Below are positions 18,365 through 28,202 of a stretch of DNA of 64,000 nt, one piece after another. The notes under the pieces were generated by a model. That model ran no database searches and was not told the origin of the DNA. It saw only the letters and a list, made by a program, of their open reading frames with translations. Numbering within the stretch: the first letter of the stretch is position 1; each line of letters opens with the position of its first letter. The DNA comes from Burkholderiales bacterium (GTDB lineage Bacteria > Pseudomonadota > Gammaproteobacteria > Burkholderiales > Burkholderiaceae_C), in NCBI GenBank assembly GCA_016192425.1, contig JACPUE010000066.1:35306-99305 (forward strand), read 5' to 3'. A program made the translations under genes and the position numbers.

Positions 18365-19134
18365 TCCTCCAGTTCTGCCTGGGCCATTTCCACGTCCAGG
18401 CGCTCCATGGCGTCCTGGGGTTCGGTGGCGGCGGCTTGTTCGTAGAGCTTGGTGGCTTCCTGCATCTTCTTGTCGCCTTCGAGCATGACCAGCGCGTTGG
18501 CATACTCGATCATGGCAATGGCGCTGCCTGGGTTGAGCTTGAGCGCTTCCTGGAATAGCTTGAGCCCTACGTCCTTCTTGGCGCCGTAGGTCATGCCGCC
18601 GATGAGCGCGCCGACCTTGTCGATCACCTCGGCGTGGAAGGCGCCCAGCGCAATGCGTGCGTCGGCATGCTTGGGCGCCAGGGCGATGGCTTTTTCGAGC
18701 GACTCCTTGATCTTGCCGCCCAGCCCCTGCGCCAGGGCCTTGGCCACGCTGATGCCCTGGCTGTAGCGGCCCAGCGCGTAGGCGTTCCAGTACCAGGCGT
18801 TGGCGTTCTGGAGCTGGGCCTGGGCTTGCGCCTGGGCGCGCTCTGCCACCTGCATGAACAGGTCGAGCCGGGCCTTTTCCTTTTTCTCCAGGTAGGTGGC
18901 GTAGATGGCGGTGGCCTTGTTGGCCACGGTGATGCCGTCACCACCGGCGGCCAGTCCCTCTTCGGTTGCCTGCTGGAAGTCGCCATTGTGGAAGTGGGCC
19001 CAGGCCTGCAGCACGGCGGCGTCCTTGGGCAGGGGCTCTGCGTCGCCCGCATGCAGGCGTGCCCATTGCTTCTTGATGCTGGCGGGGGTGTAGTCGAATT
19101 CGCCAGCGTGGGGGAAGGGGATCCATTTCGCCAT
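18361..19134 (-). CDS. TPR-repeat protein of unknown function
   Basis: A 257-residue, mostly helical protein without signal peptide or membrane segment, so probably cytoplasmic. Tetratricopeptide-like repeats include [21 protein letters not shown] (~40-60), [21 protein letters not shown] (~145-165) and [20 protein letters not shown] (~190-210). A basic, Gln/Ala-rich helix ([19 protein letters not shown]) lies between. It starts [16 protein letters not shown] with GGAG six bases upstream. Gene order with the TetR and phasin genes on the same strand suggests a loose cluster. Function is not recognisable. Confidence 0.8.
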   Translation of the reverse strand: MAKWIPFPHAGEFDYTPASIKKQWARLHAGDAEPLPKDAAVLQAWAHFHNGDFQQATEEGLAAGGDGITVANKATAIYATYLEKKEKARLDLFMQVAERAQAQAQAQLQNANAWYWNAYALGRYSQGISVAKALAQGLGGKIKESLEKAIALAPKHADARIALGAFHAEVIDKVGALIGGMTYGAKKDVGLKLFQEALKLNPGSAIAMIEYANALVMLEGDKKMQEATKLYEQAAATEPQDAMERLDVEMAQAELED

Positions 19135-19164
19135 TTTCGTCTCCGTTGGGGGGCTGTATCGGGT

Positions 19165-19821
19165 TCAGGGGCGCTGGTAGGCGCTGGCCAGTTGCAGCAG
19201 GTGGGTGCGCTGCCCTGGCTCCAGGTAGGGCATCAGCAGGTTCAGCACATGGTGTGCGCCGCGCAGGAGTGCGGCCTGCGCACTCTCGGGCTCCAGCGCA
19301 CGGCGCGGGTCGCGCACGTATTCAAAGCTCAGCCAGTAGGTCAGCACCACCACCATGCTGGTGGCGGTGGGTTCGATCTCGCGGGTGTCGATCTGCAGGC
19401 TGCCTGCGCGCTGCATGCCGTCGAGCAGGGTGCGTACCGAGGCAGTCTTGTGCTGCAGTACGGTCTGGAAATGGGTCTCGAGCCGCCGGTTCTTGGACAG
19501 CAGGTCGTTGAGGTCGCGGTACAGAAAGCGGTACTGCCAGATCAGCTCGAACAGCGTGTGCATGAAGAACCAGGCGTCCTCCACGTTGCGCACGCTGCCG
19601 CTGGCGCCCAGCAATTCGGTGAGCGAGCGCTCGTAGCGGTCGAACAGCGCGTTGATCAGCTCGTCCTTGGCCGGGTAGTGGTAGTACAGGTTGCCGGGGC
19701 TGATGCGCAGCTCTGCAGAAATGAGGGTGGTCGAGACGTTGGGCTCGCCAAAACGGTTGAACAGTTCGAGCGTGACTTCCAGTATGCGTTCAGCGGTGCG
19801 GCGCGGCGCTTTCTTCACCAT
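19165..19821 (-). CDS. TetR-family transcriptional regulator
   Basis: A 218-residue repressor-type protein. The N-terminal helix-turn-helix is RRTAERILEVTLELFNRFGE through ISAELRISPGNLYYHYPAKDE, with the typical LYYHYxxK ending. The ligand domain is Trp/Tyr-rich (FFMHTLFELIWQYRFLYRDL) and resembles regulators of lipid metabolism (TetR_C domain found with acyl-CoA enzymes). GAGGA precedes the ATG. Position beside a phasin and a fatty acyl-CoA reductase suggests control of storage-lipid or fatty alcohol genes; this is inference. Confidence 0.9.
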   Translation of the reverse strand: MVKKAPRRTAERILEVTLELFNRFGEPNVSTTLISAELRISPGNLYYHYPAKDELINALFDRYERSLTELLGASGSVRNVEDAWFFMHTLFELIWQYRFLYRDLNDLLSKNRRLETHFQTVLQHKTASVRTLLDGMQRAGSLQIDTREIEPTATSMVVVLTYWLSFEYVRDPRRALEPESAQAALLRGAHHVLNLLMPYLEPGQRTHLLQLASAYQRP

Positions 19822-19932
19822 GGGTGCTGGTCCTCGTGCATCGAATCAAAGGGTTCCGTGGGGCTACTCTAACCGACGTTTCAGGCAGATTTCATGCTGC
19901 ACTGCGGCATTGCGGGTGGCCACAAAGCGCAA

Positions 19933-19961
19933 CGGCTGCCACGCCATGGACGTGACAGCCG
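19933..19961 (-). terminator. hairpin terminator after the phasin gene
   Basis: On the minus strand CGGCTGTCACG and CGTGGCAGCCG pair over 11 bases (one G-U) around the 7-base loop TCCATGG, about 45 bases after the phasin stop. Only a weak T tract (TTGCGCTTTG) follows, so termination may be partial. Confidence 0.55.
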
Positions 19962-20006
19962 CTGGGGCTTCAAGCCACCGCCGGTGGGGGCGGTGGCACA
20001 GCGCGA

Positions 20007-20651
20007 TCAGGCGCTGGGGCTGGCGTCAGCCGCTGCTGCGGCTTCGGCGGTGCCGCGCGGAGCCACTTTGGGGAAGGGCGCGCGCTTGGCGGGTGCCTTC
20101 TTGGCAGCGGGCTTTGCGGCAGGTTTGGCTGCAGGCTTTGCGGCGGCCTTCTTGGCGGCGGGCTTGGCGGCGGCCTTCCTGGATGCGGGTTTGGCAACTG
20201 CTTTGGCTGCAGCCTTCTTGGCTGCCGCAGGCTTTGCGGCCGGAGGGGTCTTGCCCAGGCTCTTGGCCAGTGCGTCGATGCGGGCGTTGAGCACGTCCAG
20301 ATCGCGCGAGGTGGGCACGCCCAGCTTGCCCAGCGCGGTGGCCACGCGGTCTTCAAAAATGTTTTCCAGCTTGTCCCACTGGCCTGCAGCGCGCGAACCA
20401 ATGTCGCTGGCCATGCCGGTCACGCGGCTGGAGGCCTGCGAGATTTTTTCTTCGGCCACGGCCTGGGTCTTGCGTTGCAGCGAGAGGCCTTCCTTCACCA
20501 GGGCTTCAAACACCTTGGTGCCTTCTTCCTGGGCCTTGGCAAAGGCGCCCAGACCGGCCAGCCAGATTTGCTGCGCCGAGTCCTTGACGGTGCTCGAGAG
20601 CTGCGCGCCTGTTTTCTTGTCGTTGCTGAGTTTCTGCAGTTTCTTGACCAT
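20007..20651 (-). CDS. phasin-family / PHA granule-associated protein with AKPAAK tail
   Basis: A 214-residue protein of the PhaF/PhaI type. Residues 1-~135 form a helical phasin domain (DSAQQIWLAGLGAFAKAQEEG, then a coiled-coil-like LSLQRKTQAVAEEKISQASS and SRDLDVLNARIDALAKSL). Residues ~138-195 are a Lys/Ala/Pro-rich tail of AAKPA-type repeats like histone H1, which in PhaF binds DNA and helps distribute polyhydroxyalkanoate granules at division. GGAGG precedes the ATG by four bases. It lies opposite the acyl-CoA reductase gene with 237 bases between starts. Confidence 0.87.
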   Translation of the reverse strand: MVKKLQKLSNDKKTGAQLSSTVKDSAQQIWLAGLGAFAKAQEEGTKVFEALVKEGLSLQRKTQAVAEEKISQASSRVTGMASDIGSRAAGQWDKLENIFEDRVATALGKLGVPTSRDLDVLNARIDALAKSLGKTPPAAKPAAAKKAAAKAVAKPASRKAAAKPAAKKAAAKPAAKPAAKPAAKKAPAKRAPFPKVAPRGTAEAAAAADASPSA

Positions 20652-20888
20652 ATGGCCTCCGTTGAAGGGGTTGAAAGAAGCGCCGCAGCATCTCTGTGCT
20701 GGGCATGGTGCGGACTGTACGCTGTGCCGTCTGCTGCGTGTAGGCTGCCAATCCTAAAAACATAGAGGGTGCGGTCTAGCGTTGCATTTGATGGATAGCA
20801 TCGCCACGGGTTTTTGCTGAAACCTGCGCTGGCGGGCCTGAGCAAGAATGGGAGCGATTTCACAGCACAACCAACAGGAGTCTTGAGC

Positions 20889-22874
20889 ATGCAGTATTTC
20901 GTGACAGGGGCCACAGGGTTCATCGGCAAGCGTCTGGTCAAAAAGCTCCTGGAGCGCAAGGGCAGCGTGGTGTACTTCCTGCTGCGCAAGGAGAGCGCGG
21001 ACAAGGTGGCCGAGCTGCGCAGCTACTGGGGCGTGAGCGCTGCGCGCGCTATTCCGGTGTTCGGCGACCTCAAGAGCAAGAAGCTGGGCGTGGCCGCAGA
21101 GGACGTGAAAAAGCTCAAGGGCCAGATTGACCATTTCCACCACCTGGCAGCCGTGTACGACCTGTCCGCCGACGCCGAGAGCCAGGTGGCCGTCAACGTG
21201 GAAGGCACACGCAACACGGTGGAGTTTGCCCGCGCCATCGACGCCGGGCACTTCCACCTCGTTTCGTCCATCGCCGCTGCGGGGCTGTACGAGGGCGTGT
21301 TCCGTGAAGACATGTTCGAAGAAGCAGAGAACCTCGACCACCCCTACTTCATGACCAAGCACGAGAGCGAAAAGATCGTGCGCCAGGACTGCAAGATGCC
21401 CTGGACGGTGTACCGCCCCGCCATGGTGGTGGGCGACAGCCAAACCGGCGAGATGGACAAGATCGACGGGCCGTACTACTTCTTCAAGCTCATCCAGCGC
21501 ATCCGCCAGATCCTGCCGCCCTGGATGCCGTCCGTCGGCCTGGAGGGTGGGCGCGTGAACATCGTGCCGGTGGATTTCGTGGTCAACGCCATCAACGTGA
21601 TCAGCCACCAGGCGGAGATCGGCAAGAAGTGCTTCCACCTGGTGGACCCGGTGGGCTACCGCGTGGGCGATGTGCTCGACATCTTCTCGCGCGCTGCCCA
21701 TGCCCCGCGCATGAACCTGTTCGTCAACGCGGCGCTGCTGGGCTTCATTCCCAAGGGCGTTCGCAAAAGCCTGATGGCGATTGCGCCCGTGCGCCGCGTG
21801 CGCAACGCGGTGCTCAAGGACCTGGGCCTGCCCGAGGACATGCTCACCTTCGTGAACTACCCCACGCGCTTTGATTGCCGTGAAACACTCGCCGCGCTCA
21901 AAGGCAGCGGCGTGCAGTGCCCGAATCTGCGGGACTACGCATGGCGCATCTGGGACTACTGGGAGCGCAACCTGGATCCCGAGCTGTTCATCGACCGCTC
22001 GCTCAAAGGCACGGTGGCGGGCAAGGTGGTGCTGGTCACGGGCGGCTCGTCGGGCATTGGCCTGGCCACGGCACACAAGTTTGCCGAGGCGGGCGCCACC
22101 ACCATCATCTGCGGACGCGACCAGGACAAGCTTGACGCCGCTTGCCAGGAGGCCAAGGACAAGGGTTATGCCTTCCTGACCTACGCCGTGGACATTGCCG
22201 ACATGCAGGACTGCGACCGCTTCGTGCAGCAGCTCATTGCCGACCATGGCGGGGTGGATTTCCTCATCAACAATGCGGGCCGCTCGATCCGCCGCGCCAT
22301 CGAGAGCAGCTACGACCGCTTCCACGACTACGAGCGCACCATGCAGCTCAACTACTTTGGCTGCCTGCGCGTGACCATGGGGCTGCTGCCCGCCATGGTG
22401 GAAAAGCGCAAGGGCCACATCGTCAACATCAGCTCCATCGGCGTGCTGACCAATGCCCCGCGCTTCTCGGCCTACGTGGCCAGCAAGGCGGCGCTCGATG
22501 CCTGGACGCGCTGCGCATCGAGTGAGTTTGCCGACCAAGGCATCACCTTCACCACCATCAACATGCCGCTGGTGCGCACGCCCATGATCGCGCCCACGCA
22601 GATCTACAACAACGTGCCCACGCTCAGCCCCGAGGAGGCGGCCGACATGGTGGCGCAGGCCTGCATCTTCAAGCCGGTGCGCATCGCCACGCGCCTGGGC
22701 ATCCTGGGCCAGGTAATGCACGCGCTGGTGCCGCGTGTGGCGCAGATCGGCATGAACGCCAGCTTCCGCATGTTCCCCGATTCGTCCGCGGCCAAGGGAG
22801 AGAAGGGCGCCAAGCCGCAGCTGTCGGCGGAAGCCGTTGCGCTGCAGCAGATGATGCGCGGCATTCACTTCTGA
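20889..22874 (+). CDS. two-domain fatty acyl-CoA reductase (SDR-SDR)
   Basis: A 661-residue protein with two Rossmann domains. The N-terminal extended-SDR part starts [20 protein letters not shown] and has the active-site [11 protein letters not shown]. The C-terminal classical SDR part begins near residue 375 with [15 protein letters not shown] and has NNAGRS and the YVASK catalytic motif. This architecture and length match the Acr1/Marinobacter-type reductases that take fatty acyl-CoA to aldehyde and alcohol. The gene is opposite the phasin gene. AGGAG lies upstream of the ATG at 20889. Substrate range is inferred from the family; an alternative role in other lipid reduction is possible. 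Confidence 0.85.
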   Translation: MQYFVTGATGFIGKRLVKKLLERKGSVVYFLLRKESADKVAELRSYWGVSAARAIPVFGDLKSKKLGVAAEDVKKLKGQIDHFHHLAAVYDLSADAESQVAVNVEGTRNTVEFARAIDAGHFHLVSSIAAAGLYEGVFREDMFEEAENLDHPYFMTKHESEKIVRQDCKMPWTVYRPAMVVGDSQTGEMDKIDGPYYFFKLIQRIRQILPPWMPSVGLEGGRVNIVPVDFVVNAINVISHQAEIGKKCFHLVDPVGYRVGDVLDIFSRAAHAPRMNLFVNAALLGFIPKGVRKSLMAIAPVRRVRNAVLKDLGLPEDMLTFVNYPTRFDCRETLAALKGSGVQCPNLRDYAWRIWDYWERNLDPELFIDRSLKGTVAGKVVLVTGGSSGIGLATAHKFAEAGATTIICGRDQDKLDAACQEAKDKGYAFLTYAVDIADMQDCDRFVQQLIADHGGVDFLINNAGRSIRRAIESSYDRFHDYERTMQLNYFGCLRVTMGLLPAMVEKRKGHIVNISSIGVLTNAPRFSAYVASKAALDAWTRCASSEFADQGITFTTINMPLVRTPMIAPTQIYNNVPTLSPEEAADMVAQACIFKPVRIATRLGILGQVMHALVPRVAQIGMNASFRMFPDSSAAKGEKGAKPQLSAEAVALQQMMRGIHF

Positions 22875-22965
22875 GCGTCACGCCGAGGGCCGACGGTTAC
22901 GAGCAGCAACAAGGTGCGGTGGGATAATCCGAAACTTTGCCCTCGGCACATTTTTGGTCCATCCC

Positions 22966-24039
22966 ATGATCCTCGTCACCGGAGGCGCCGGCTTCATCGG
23001 CGCCAATTTCGTTCTCGACTGGCTTGCTGGCAACGCGGAGGGCGTCGTCAACCTCGACAAGCTCACCTACGCCGGCAACCTGCACAACCTGGACAGCCTG
23101 CAGGGCGATGCGCGCCATGTCTTTGTGCAGGGCGACATCGGTGACCGGGCCCTGGTCGATGGCCTGTTGGCGCAGTACCAGCCGCGCGCCATTGTCAACT
23201 TTGCGGCCGAATCGCACGTGGACCGCTCCATCCACGGCCCCGAGGATTTCATCCAGACCAACGTGGTCGGCACTTTCAGGCTCCTGGAGGCTGCAAGGCA
23301 CTACTGGCAAGCGCTGGATGCTACAAAAAAAGAAGCGTTCCGGTTCCTGCACGTGAGCACCGATGAGGTCTATGGCACCCTGGCGCCCGACGCCCCCGCC
23401 TTCACCGAAACGCACAACTGCGAGCCCAACAGCCCCTACAGTGCCAGCAAGGCCGCCAGCGACCACCTGGTGCGTGCCTGGCACCACACCTATGGCCTGC
23501 CAGTGCTCACCACCAACTGCAGCAACAACTACGGGCCCTTGCACTTCCCGGAAAAGCTCATCCCGCTGATGATCGTCAACGCCCTGGCGGGCAAACCCCT
23601 GCCGGTGTACGGCGACGGCATGCAGATCCGCGACTGGCTCTACGTCAAGGACCACTGCAGCGCCATCCGCCGGGTGCTGGAAGCCGGGGCCGTGGGCGAG
23701 ACCTACAACGTAGGCGGCTGGAACGAAAAGCCCAACATCGAGATCGTCCACACCATCTGCGCCCTGCTGGACGAGCTGCGCCCGCGTGCCGACGGCCAGA
23801 GCTACCGCAGCCAGATCACCAACGTGAAAGACCGCCCCGGCCACGACCGGCGCTATGCCATCGATGCCCGCAAGATCGAGCGCGAGCTGGGCTGGAAACC
23901 GGCCGAGACCTTCGGCACCGGCATCCGCAAGACCGTGCAGTGGTACCTGGACCACCCTGACTGGGTGGCGCAGGTGCAAAGCGGCGCCTACCGCGACTGG
24001 GTGGCCCAGCAGTACGAGGGCGAGGGCAGCGTCGCATGA
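22966..24039 (+). CDS. rfbB: dTDP-glucose 4,6-dehydratase
   Basis: A 357-residue extended SDR, second step of dTDP-L-rhamnose synthesis. It starts [19 protein letters not shown] (NAD site), has [20 protein letters not shown], the active-site HVSTDEVYG and the YSASK catalytic pair ([17 protein letters not shown]), then [18 protein letters not shown] chose the ATG at 22966; a TTG four codons earlier is possible. Codons 115-124 ([10 protein letters not shown]) come from DNA resembling half of the AT-rich palindromic element, but with no length change in the protein. The stop overlaps rfbD (ATGA). Confidence 0.97.
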   Translation: MILVTGGAGFIGANFVLDWLAGNAEGVVNLDKLTYAGNLHNLDSLQGDARHVFVQGDIGDRALVDGLLAQYQPRAIVNFAAESHVDRSIHGPEDFIQTNVVGTFRLLEAARHYWQALDATKKEAFRFLHVSTDEVYGTLAPDAPAFTETHNCEPNSPYSASKAASDHLVRAWHHTYGLPVLTTNCSNNYGPLHFPEKLIPLMIVNALAGKPLPVYGDGMQIRDWLYVKDHCSAIRRVLEAGAVGETYNVGGWNEKPNIEIVHTICALLDELRPRADGQSYRSQITNVKDRPGHDRRYAIDARKIERELGWKPAETFGTGIRKTVQWYLDHPDWVAQVQSGAYRDWVAQQYEGEGSVA

Positions 24040-24932
24040 GCATGAACATCCTCCTGCTGGGAAAAGGCGGCCAGGTCGGCTGGGAGCTGCAGCGCAGCCT
24101 GTCGGTGCTGGGCCAGGTCACGGCGCTGGATTTCGACAGCCAAGACCACTGCGGCGACTTTGCCAACCCCGAGGGCGTGCGCGACACCGTGCGTCGGCTG
24201 CGCCCTCAGGTCATCGTCAACGCCGCCGCCCACACCGCCGTGGACAAGGCCGAGAGCGAGCCGGAGCTGGCCCGCCTGCTCAACGCCACCACCCCCGGTG
24301 TGGTGGCCGAGGAGGCCGCGCGCCTGGGTGCCTGGCTGGTGCACTACAGCACCGACTATGTGTTCGACGGCAGCGGCACCCGGCCCTGGGTCGAAACCGA
24401 CACGCCTGCACCGCTGTCGGTGTACGGCGCCACCAAGCTGGAGGGCGAGCAACGCATCCAGCAATCGGGCTGCCAGCATTTGATTTTGCGCACCAGCTGG
24501 GTCTATGCCGCACGCGGCGGCAACTTTGCCAAGACCATGCTGCGCCTGGGCCAGGAGCGCGAGCGCCTCACCGTCATCGACGACCAGTGGGGTGCGCCCA
24601 CGGGGGCTGATCTGCTCGCCGACGTCACGGCGCACGCCATCCGCCACCTGCAGGCCCGGCCGCAGGACGGCGGCCTGTACCACTGCGTAGCGGCGGGCGA
24701 AACCACTTGGCACTCTTATGCAAAATATGTGCTGGAGTACGCTGATAAAGCGCAAGCAGCTATGAAAATAATAGCAAAAGAAGTTGCGCCCGTACCCACC
24801 AGCGCCTTCCCCACGCCCGCCACACGCCCGCACAACTCGCGCCTGGACACGGCCCGGCTGCAAGCCGCCTTCGGCCTGCAGTTGCCGCACTGGCAAACCG
24901 GCGTGGCGCGCATGCTCGCCGAAATCCTCTGA
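24036..24932 (+). CDS. rfbD: dTDP-4-dehydrorhamnose reductase
   Basis: A 298-residue SDR catalysing the last step to dTDP-L-rhamnose. It starts [19 protein letters not shown], and has [21 protein letters not shown] and the [10 protein letters not shown] active-site Yxxx[20 protein letters not shown] is also typical. Codons 228-247 fall in a copy of the 59 bp palindromic element and read [20 protein letters not shown], where relatives have a different sequence of about the same length. Overlaps rfbB by four bases. Confidence 0.97.
   Translation: MSMNILLLGKGGQVGWELQRSLSVLGQVTALDFDSQDHCGDFANPEGVRDTVRRLRPQVIVNAAAHTAVDKAESEPELARLLNATTPGVVAEEAARLGAWLVHYSTDYVFDGSGTRPWVETDTPAPLSVYGATKLEGEQRIQQSGCQHLILRTSWVYAARGGNFAKTMLRLGQERERLTVIDDQWGAPTGADLLADVTAHAIRHLQARPQDGGLYHCVAAGETTWHSYAKYVLEYADKAQAAMKIIAKEVAPVPTSAFPTPATRPHNSRLDTARLQAAFGLQLPHWQTGVARMLAEIL
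24717..24775 (+). repeat. 59 bp AT-rich palindromic element inside rfbD
   Basis: This copy is recognisable by AAAGCGCAAG, CAGCTATGAAAATAATAGC and a preceding GTGCTGGAG, in the same register as the copies at 15452 and 60863. The left third is less well conserved. It is read in the same frame as in those genes, giving the peptide core AQAAM where the others give AQEAI and AQGAI. Confidence 0.65.
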
Positions 24933-24941
24933 CCTCCCCCC

Positions 24942-25832
24942 ATGACCATGACAGCACGCAAAGGCATCATCCTCGCTGGCGGCTCCGGCACGCGCCTGCA
25001 CCCCGCCACGCTGGCCATCAGCAAGCAACTGCTGCCGGTGTACGACAAGCCCATGATCTACTACCCGCTCAGCACCCTCATGCTGGCGGGCATCCGCGAG
25101 ATCCTGGTCATCAGCACGCCGCAGGACACGCCGCGCTTTGCGCAACTGCTGGGCGACGGCAGCCAGTGGGGCATCCACCTGCAATACGCCGTGCAGCCCA
25201 GCCCCGACGGTCTGGCGCAGGCCTTCCTCATTGGCGAGCAGTTCGTGGGCGATGCCCCCAGCGCCCTGGTGCTGGGCGACAACATCTTTTACGGCCACGA
25301 CTTCCATGAACTGCTGGGCAACGCCCATGGCCGCAGCACTGGCGCCAGCGTGTTCGCCTACCACGTGCACGACCCCGAGCGCTACGGCGTGGCCGAGTTC
25401 GACGCCCAGGGCAAGGTGCTCTCGCTCGAAGAAAAGCCCCCGGCGCCCAAAAGCAATTACGCCGTCACCGGCCTGTACTTCTACGACCAACAAGTGGTGG
25501 AGCTTGCCAAGAGCCTGAAGCCCAGCCCGCGCGGCGAGCTGGAGATCACCGACCTCAACCGCCTGTACCTGGAGCAGGGCCGGCTCAACGTCGAAATCAT
25601 GGGCCGGGGCTATGCCTGGCTGGACACCGGCACGCACGAGAGCCTGCTCGAAGCCAGCCAGTTCATCGCCACACTGGAACACCGCCAGGGCCTGAAGATC
25701 GCATGCCCCGAAGAAATCGCCTGGCGCAGCCGCTGGATTGGCGACGAACAGCTCCAGCGCCTGGCCCAGCCCCTGGCCAAGAACGGCTACGGCCAATACC
25801 TGCAGCGCCTGCTGAAAGAGACGGTGTACTGA
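24942..25832 (+). CDS. rfbA: glucose-1-phosphate thymidylyltransferase
   Basis: A 296-residue nucleotidyltransferase making dTDP-glucose, first step of the rhamnose pathway. The N-terminal signature is [19 protein letters not shown], followed by [31 protein letters not shown] and [19 protein letters not shown]. Length is typical (~290). The stop overlaps the rfbC start (TGATG). Confidence 0.97.
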   Translation: MTMTARKGIILAGGSGTRLHPATLAISKQLLPVYDKPMIYYPLSTLMLAGIREILVISTPQDTPRFAQLLGDGSQWGIHLQYAVQPSPDGLAQAFLIGEQFVGDAPSALVLGDNIFYGHDFHELLGNAHGRSTGASVFAYHVHDPERYGVAEFDAQGKVLSLEEKPPAPKSNYAVTGLYFYDQQVVELAKSLKPSPRGELEITDLNRLYLEQGRLNVEIMGRGYAWLDTGTHESLLEASQFIATLEHRQGLKIACPEEIAWRSRWIGDEQLQRLAQPLAKNGYGQYLQRLLKETVY

Positions 25833-26395
25833 TGAAAGCGACCCGGCTGGCCATCCCCGACGTGGTGCTGATCGAACCCAAGGTGTTCGGCGACGCGCGC
25901 GGTTTTTTCTTCGAGAGCTTCAACCAGAAGGCCTTCAACGAGGCCACGGGCACCAACCATGCGTTCGTGCAGGACAACCACAGCCGCTCCAGCCGGGGCG
26001 TGCTGCGCGGGCTGCACTACCAGATCCAGCAAGCCCAGGGCAAGCTGGTGCGCGTGGCGCGCGGGGCCGTGTTCGATGTGGCCGTGGACATCCGCCGCAG
26101 CTCGCCCACCTTCGGGCAATGGGCGGGCGCACAGCTGAGCGAGGACAACCAGCACCAGCTCTGGGTGCCGCCCGGCTTCGCCCATGGCTTCGTGGTGCTC
26201 AGCGAATCGGCAGACTTCCTCTACAAGACCACCGATTACTACGCACCGCAGCACGAGCGCAGCATCGCCTGGAACGACCCGGGCATCGCCATTGCCTGGC
26301 CCGCCCTGGCACAAGGCCAGCAGCCGCTGCTCTCGGCCAAGGACAGCGCTGCGCCGCTCCTCGCCAGCCTGGGCGCTGACGCCCTGTTTGCGTAA
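25832..26395 (+). CDS. rfbC: dTDP-4-dehydrorhamnose 3,5-epimerase
   Basis: A 187-residue cupin epimerase, third step of dTDP-L-rhamnose synthesis. Key segments are FGDARGFFFESFNQKAF, SSRGVLRGLHYQ with the catalytic His, KLVRVARGAVFDVAVDIR, WVPPGFAHGFVVLSE and DFLYKTTDYYAP with the conserved Tyr. The start is fixed by the overlap with rfbA and matches the usual length of ~182. The four rhamnose genes form one operon in the order B-D-A-C. Confidence 0.97.
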   Translation: MKATRLAIPDVVLIEPKVFGDARGFFFESFNQKAFNEATGTNHAFVQDNHSRSSRGVLRGLHYQIQQAQGKLVRVARGAVFDVAVDIRRSSPTFGQWAGAQLSEDNQHQLWVPPGFAHGFVVLSESADFLYKTTDYYAPQHERSIAWNDPGIAIAWPALAQGQQPLLSAKDSAAPLLASLGADALFA

Positions 26396-26416
26396 CCACT
26401 TCCCAGCGGCAGGCCG

Positions 26417-27202
26417 GTGACCCTCGCGCTTTCCATCGTCAGCCACGGCCACGGCGCGCAGGTGCTGTCGCTCCTGGCGCTGCTGGTGCAATCGCCGCAG
26501 GGGCTGGTGCGCCGCGTCTGGGTCACACTCAACACCCCCGAGCCTGCTTTGAACCAAGCGCTGGCCGCCCCCGGTGCAGCCTGGCAAGGTCGCCTGGAGG
26601 TGCGCGTGCTGCACAACCCCCGGCCGCTGGGCTTTGGCGCCAACCACAACCAGGCCTTTGGGCGCGAGCAGCAGCAAAGCGCGCCTGCGCCCTTCTTCGT
26701 GGTCATGAACCCCGACATCACCTGGTCCCAGGCCCCCTGGGCCGCCATGCTGCAGGCCGCGGCGCAGCCCGGCGTGGGCTGCGTGTACCCGCAGCAGGTC
26801 GATGCCCACGGCCAGCCCCAGGACCACGCCCGCCGCTTGCCCACCCCTGGGGCCTTGTTGCAACGCTACCTGGGCGGTGCCGCCAGGCGCAGGGCGCGGG
26901 TTGCGGCGCCCGACTGGGCCAACGCCGCATTGCTGCTGTTCCACAGCGCGGCCTACCAGCGCATCCAGGGCTTTGACGAGGCCTACCACATGTACTGCGA
27001 AGACGTGGACATCTGCCTGCGCCTGCAACTGGCCGGGTACCGCCTGGCCGAGGCGCATGGCGCCAGCGTCGTCCACGCAGGCCAACGCGCCAGCCACCGC
27101 CAATGGCGCCACCTGGGCTGGCACCTGCGCAGCCTGTGGCGGCTGTGGCATTCCCCGGCCTACCGGCAGTTTCAGCAAGACCATGGCCGCCGCGCTGGTT
27201 GA
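26417..27202 (+). CDS. family 2 glycosyltransferase, WbbL rhamnosyltransferase-like
   Basis: A 261-residue GT-A fold enzyme. It starts with GTG (MTLALSIVSHGHG) and has LHNPRPLGFGANHNQAF, FVVMNPDITW (the DxD-like metal site) and FDEAYHMYCEDVDICLRL, the conserved acceptor/base region of WbbL-like rhamnosyltransferases. The position directly after rfbC supports dTDP-rhamnose as donor. It is slightly shorter than many relatives (~290). Its end overlaps the next gene by 20 bases. Confidence 0.88.
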   Translation: MTLALSIVSHGHGAQVLSLLALLVQSPQGLVRRVWVTLNTPEPALNQALAAPGAAWQGRLEVRVLHNPRPLGFGANHNQAFGREQQQSAPAPFFVVMNPDITWSQAPWAAMLQAAAQPGVGCVYPQQVDAHGQPQDHARRLPTPGALLQRYLGGAARRRARVAAPDWANAALLLFHSAAYQRIQGFDEAYHMYCEDVDICLRLQLAGYRLAEAHGASVVHAGQRASHRQWRHLGWHLRSLWRLWHSPAYRQFQQDHGRRAG

Positions 27203-28199
27203 CGTTTTGCTGGCCACCTGGAACGGGGAGCGCCATCTGGCCGCGTTGCTGGATTCGCTCCTGGCCCAGACGCACCCGGACTTGCGCGTGCTGGTAAGCG
27301 ACGACGGCTCCACCGACGGAACCCGTGCCCTGCTGGAGCGCTACCGCCCCCGGTTCGGCGGGCGCCTGCTGCTGTTGCCGCAGCGCCCGGCAGGGCGGGG
27401 CGGCCTGGGCAATTTTGAGTACCTCATGCAGGCCAGCCTGGACGATGCACAGGCGCCCTGGGCAATGTTCTGCGACCAGGACGACGTCTGGCTGCCCCAC
27501 AAGATCGCGCAGACCCTGGCAGAAATGCGCCGCACCGAACAAGGCGCCGAGCCCGGCGCACCCTGCCTGGTGCACACCGACCTGCGCGTGGTGGACGAGG
27601 CGCTGGCGCCCATCGCCGACTCCTTTGTGCATTACCAGCACATGGACCCCGCACACTGCACGCCGAGGGATCTGCTGAGCATGAACCAGGTCACCGGCTG
27701 CGCCACCATGGTGAACCGCAGCCTGCTGGCCATGGCGCTGCCCTTTCCCGCCGAGGTGGTGGTGCACGACTGGTGGTGCGCCGTGCTCAGCGGCAGCGGC
27801 CGGCGCGCGTTTGTCGATGTTCCCACCCTGCTGTACCGCCAGCATGCGGTCAACCAGATCGGCGCGCACAGCCGCAGCCTGCCCCAGCGGGTGCTGCGCC
27901 TGCTGCGCAACGCGCCAGCGGTGCTGCGCAGCGCAGGCGCGGCAGGGCGCAACAGCTACCGCCAGGCGCAGGCGCTGGAGCAGCGCCTGCGCAGCCTGCA
28001 ACGGGATGCAAGCCTTGCTGCAGACTACCTGGCCTGGCGGAACCAACCGCTGTGGCAGAGAATCCGCACCTACAGGGCATACTATCCCGGCTCCGAAATG
28101 GACCGGCTGCTGCGCTGCCTGCTGTGGCCCGCGCCCGCCCAGGGCAAGCCCCCGCCGCACCCAGATGCCGCGCAGGCACCCCAGAACCCACAAGGCTGA
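27183..28199 (+). CDS. family 2 glycosyltransferase, probable rhamnosyltransferase
   Basis: A 338-residue protein. The N-terminal GT-A domain has LLATWNGERHLAALLDSLLA, VSDDGSTDGTRALLERY and MFCDQDDVWLPHKIAQ; the CDQDDVW motif is typical of dTDP-rhamnosyl transferases of O-antigen clusters. The C-terminal part (after YRQHAVNQIGAHS) is helical and basic. It starts inside the preceding gene (overlap 20 bases), so the two are co-translated. Linkage specificity cannot be read from sequence. Confidence 0.88.
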   Translation: MAAALVDVLLATWNGERHLAALLDSLLAQTHPDLRVLVSDDGSTDGTRALLERYRPRFGGRLLLLPQRPAGRGGLGNFEYLMQASLDDAQAPWAMFCDQDDVWLPHKIAQTLAEMRRTEQGAEPGAPCLVHTDLRVVDEALAPIADSFVHYQHMDPAHCTPRDLLSMNQVTGCATMVNRSLLAMALPFPAEVVVHDWWCAVLSGSGRRAFVDVPTLLYRQHAVNQIGAHSRSLPQRVLRLLRNAPAVLRSAGAAGRNSYRQAQALEQRLRSLQRDASLAADYLAWRNQPLWQRIRTYRAYYPGSEMDRLLRCLLWPAPAQGKPPPHPDAAQAPQNPQG

Positions 28200-28202
28200 A
28201 GA

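Noticed and set aside
20060..20240. Tandem-looking repeats that could suggest a CRISPR or minisatellite
   Set aside because: They encode the Lys/Ala/Pro-rich tail of the phasin; unit lengths are irregular and there are no spacers.
23300..23336. Further copy of the 59 bp element inside rfbB (CAAGCGCTGGATGCTAC, A-run, GAAGC)
   Set aside because: Only the right half is similar, the upstream part encodes conserved rfbB residues, and the protein shows no length change. Kept as a possible trace only.
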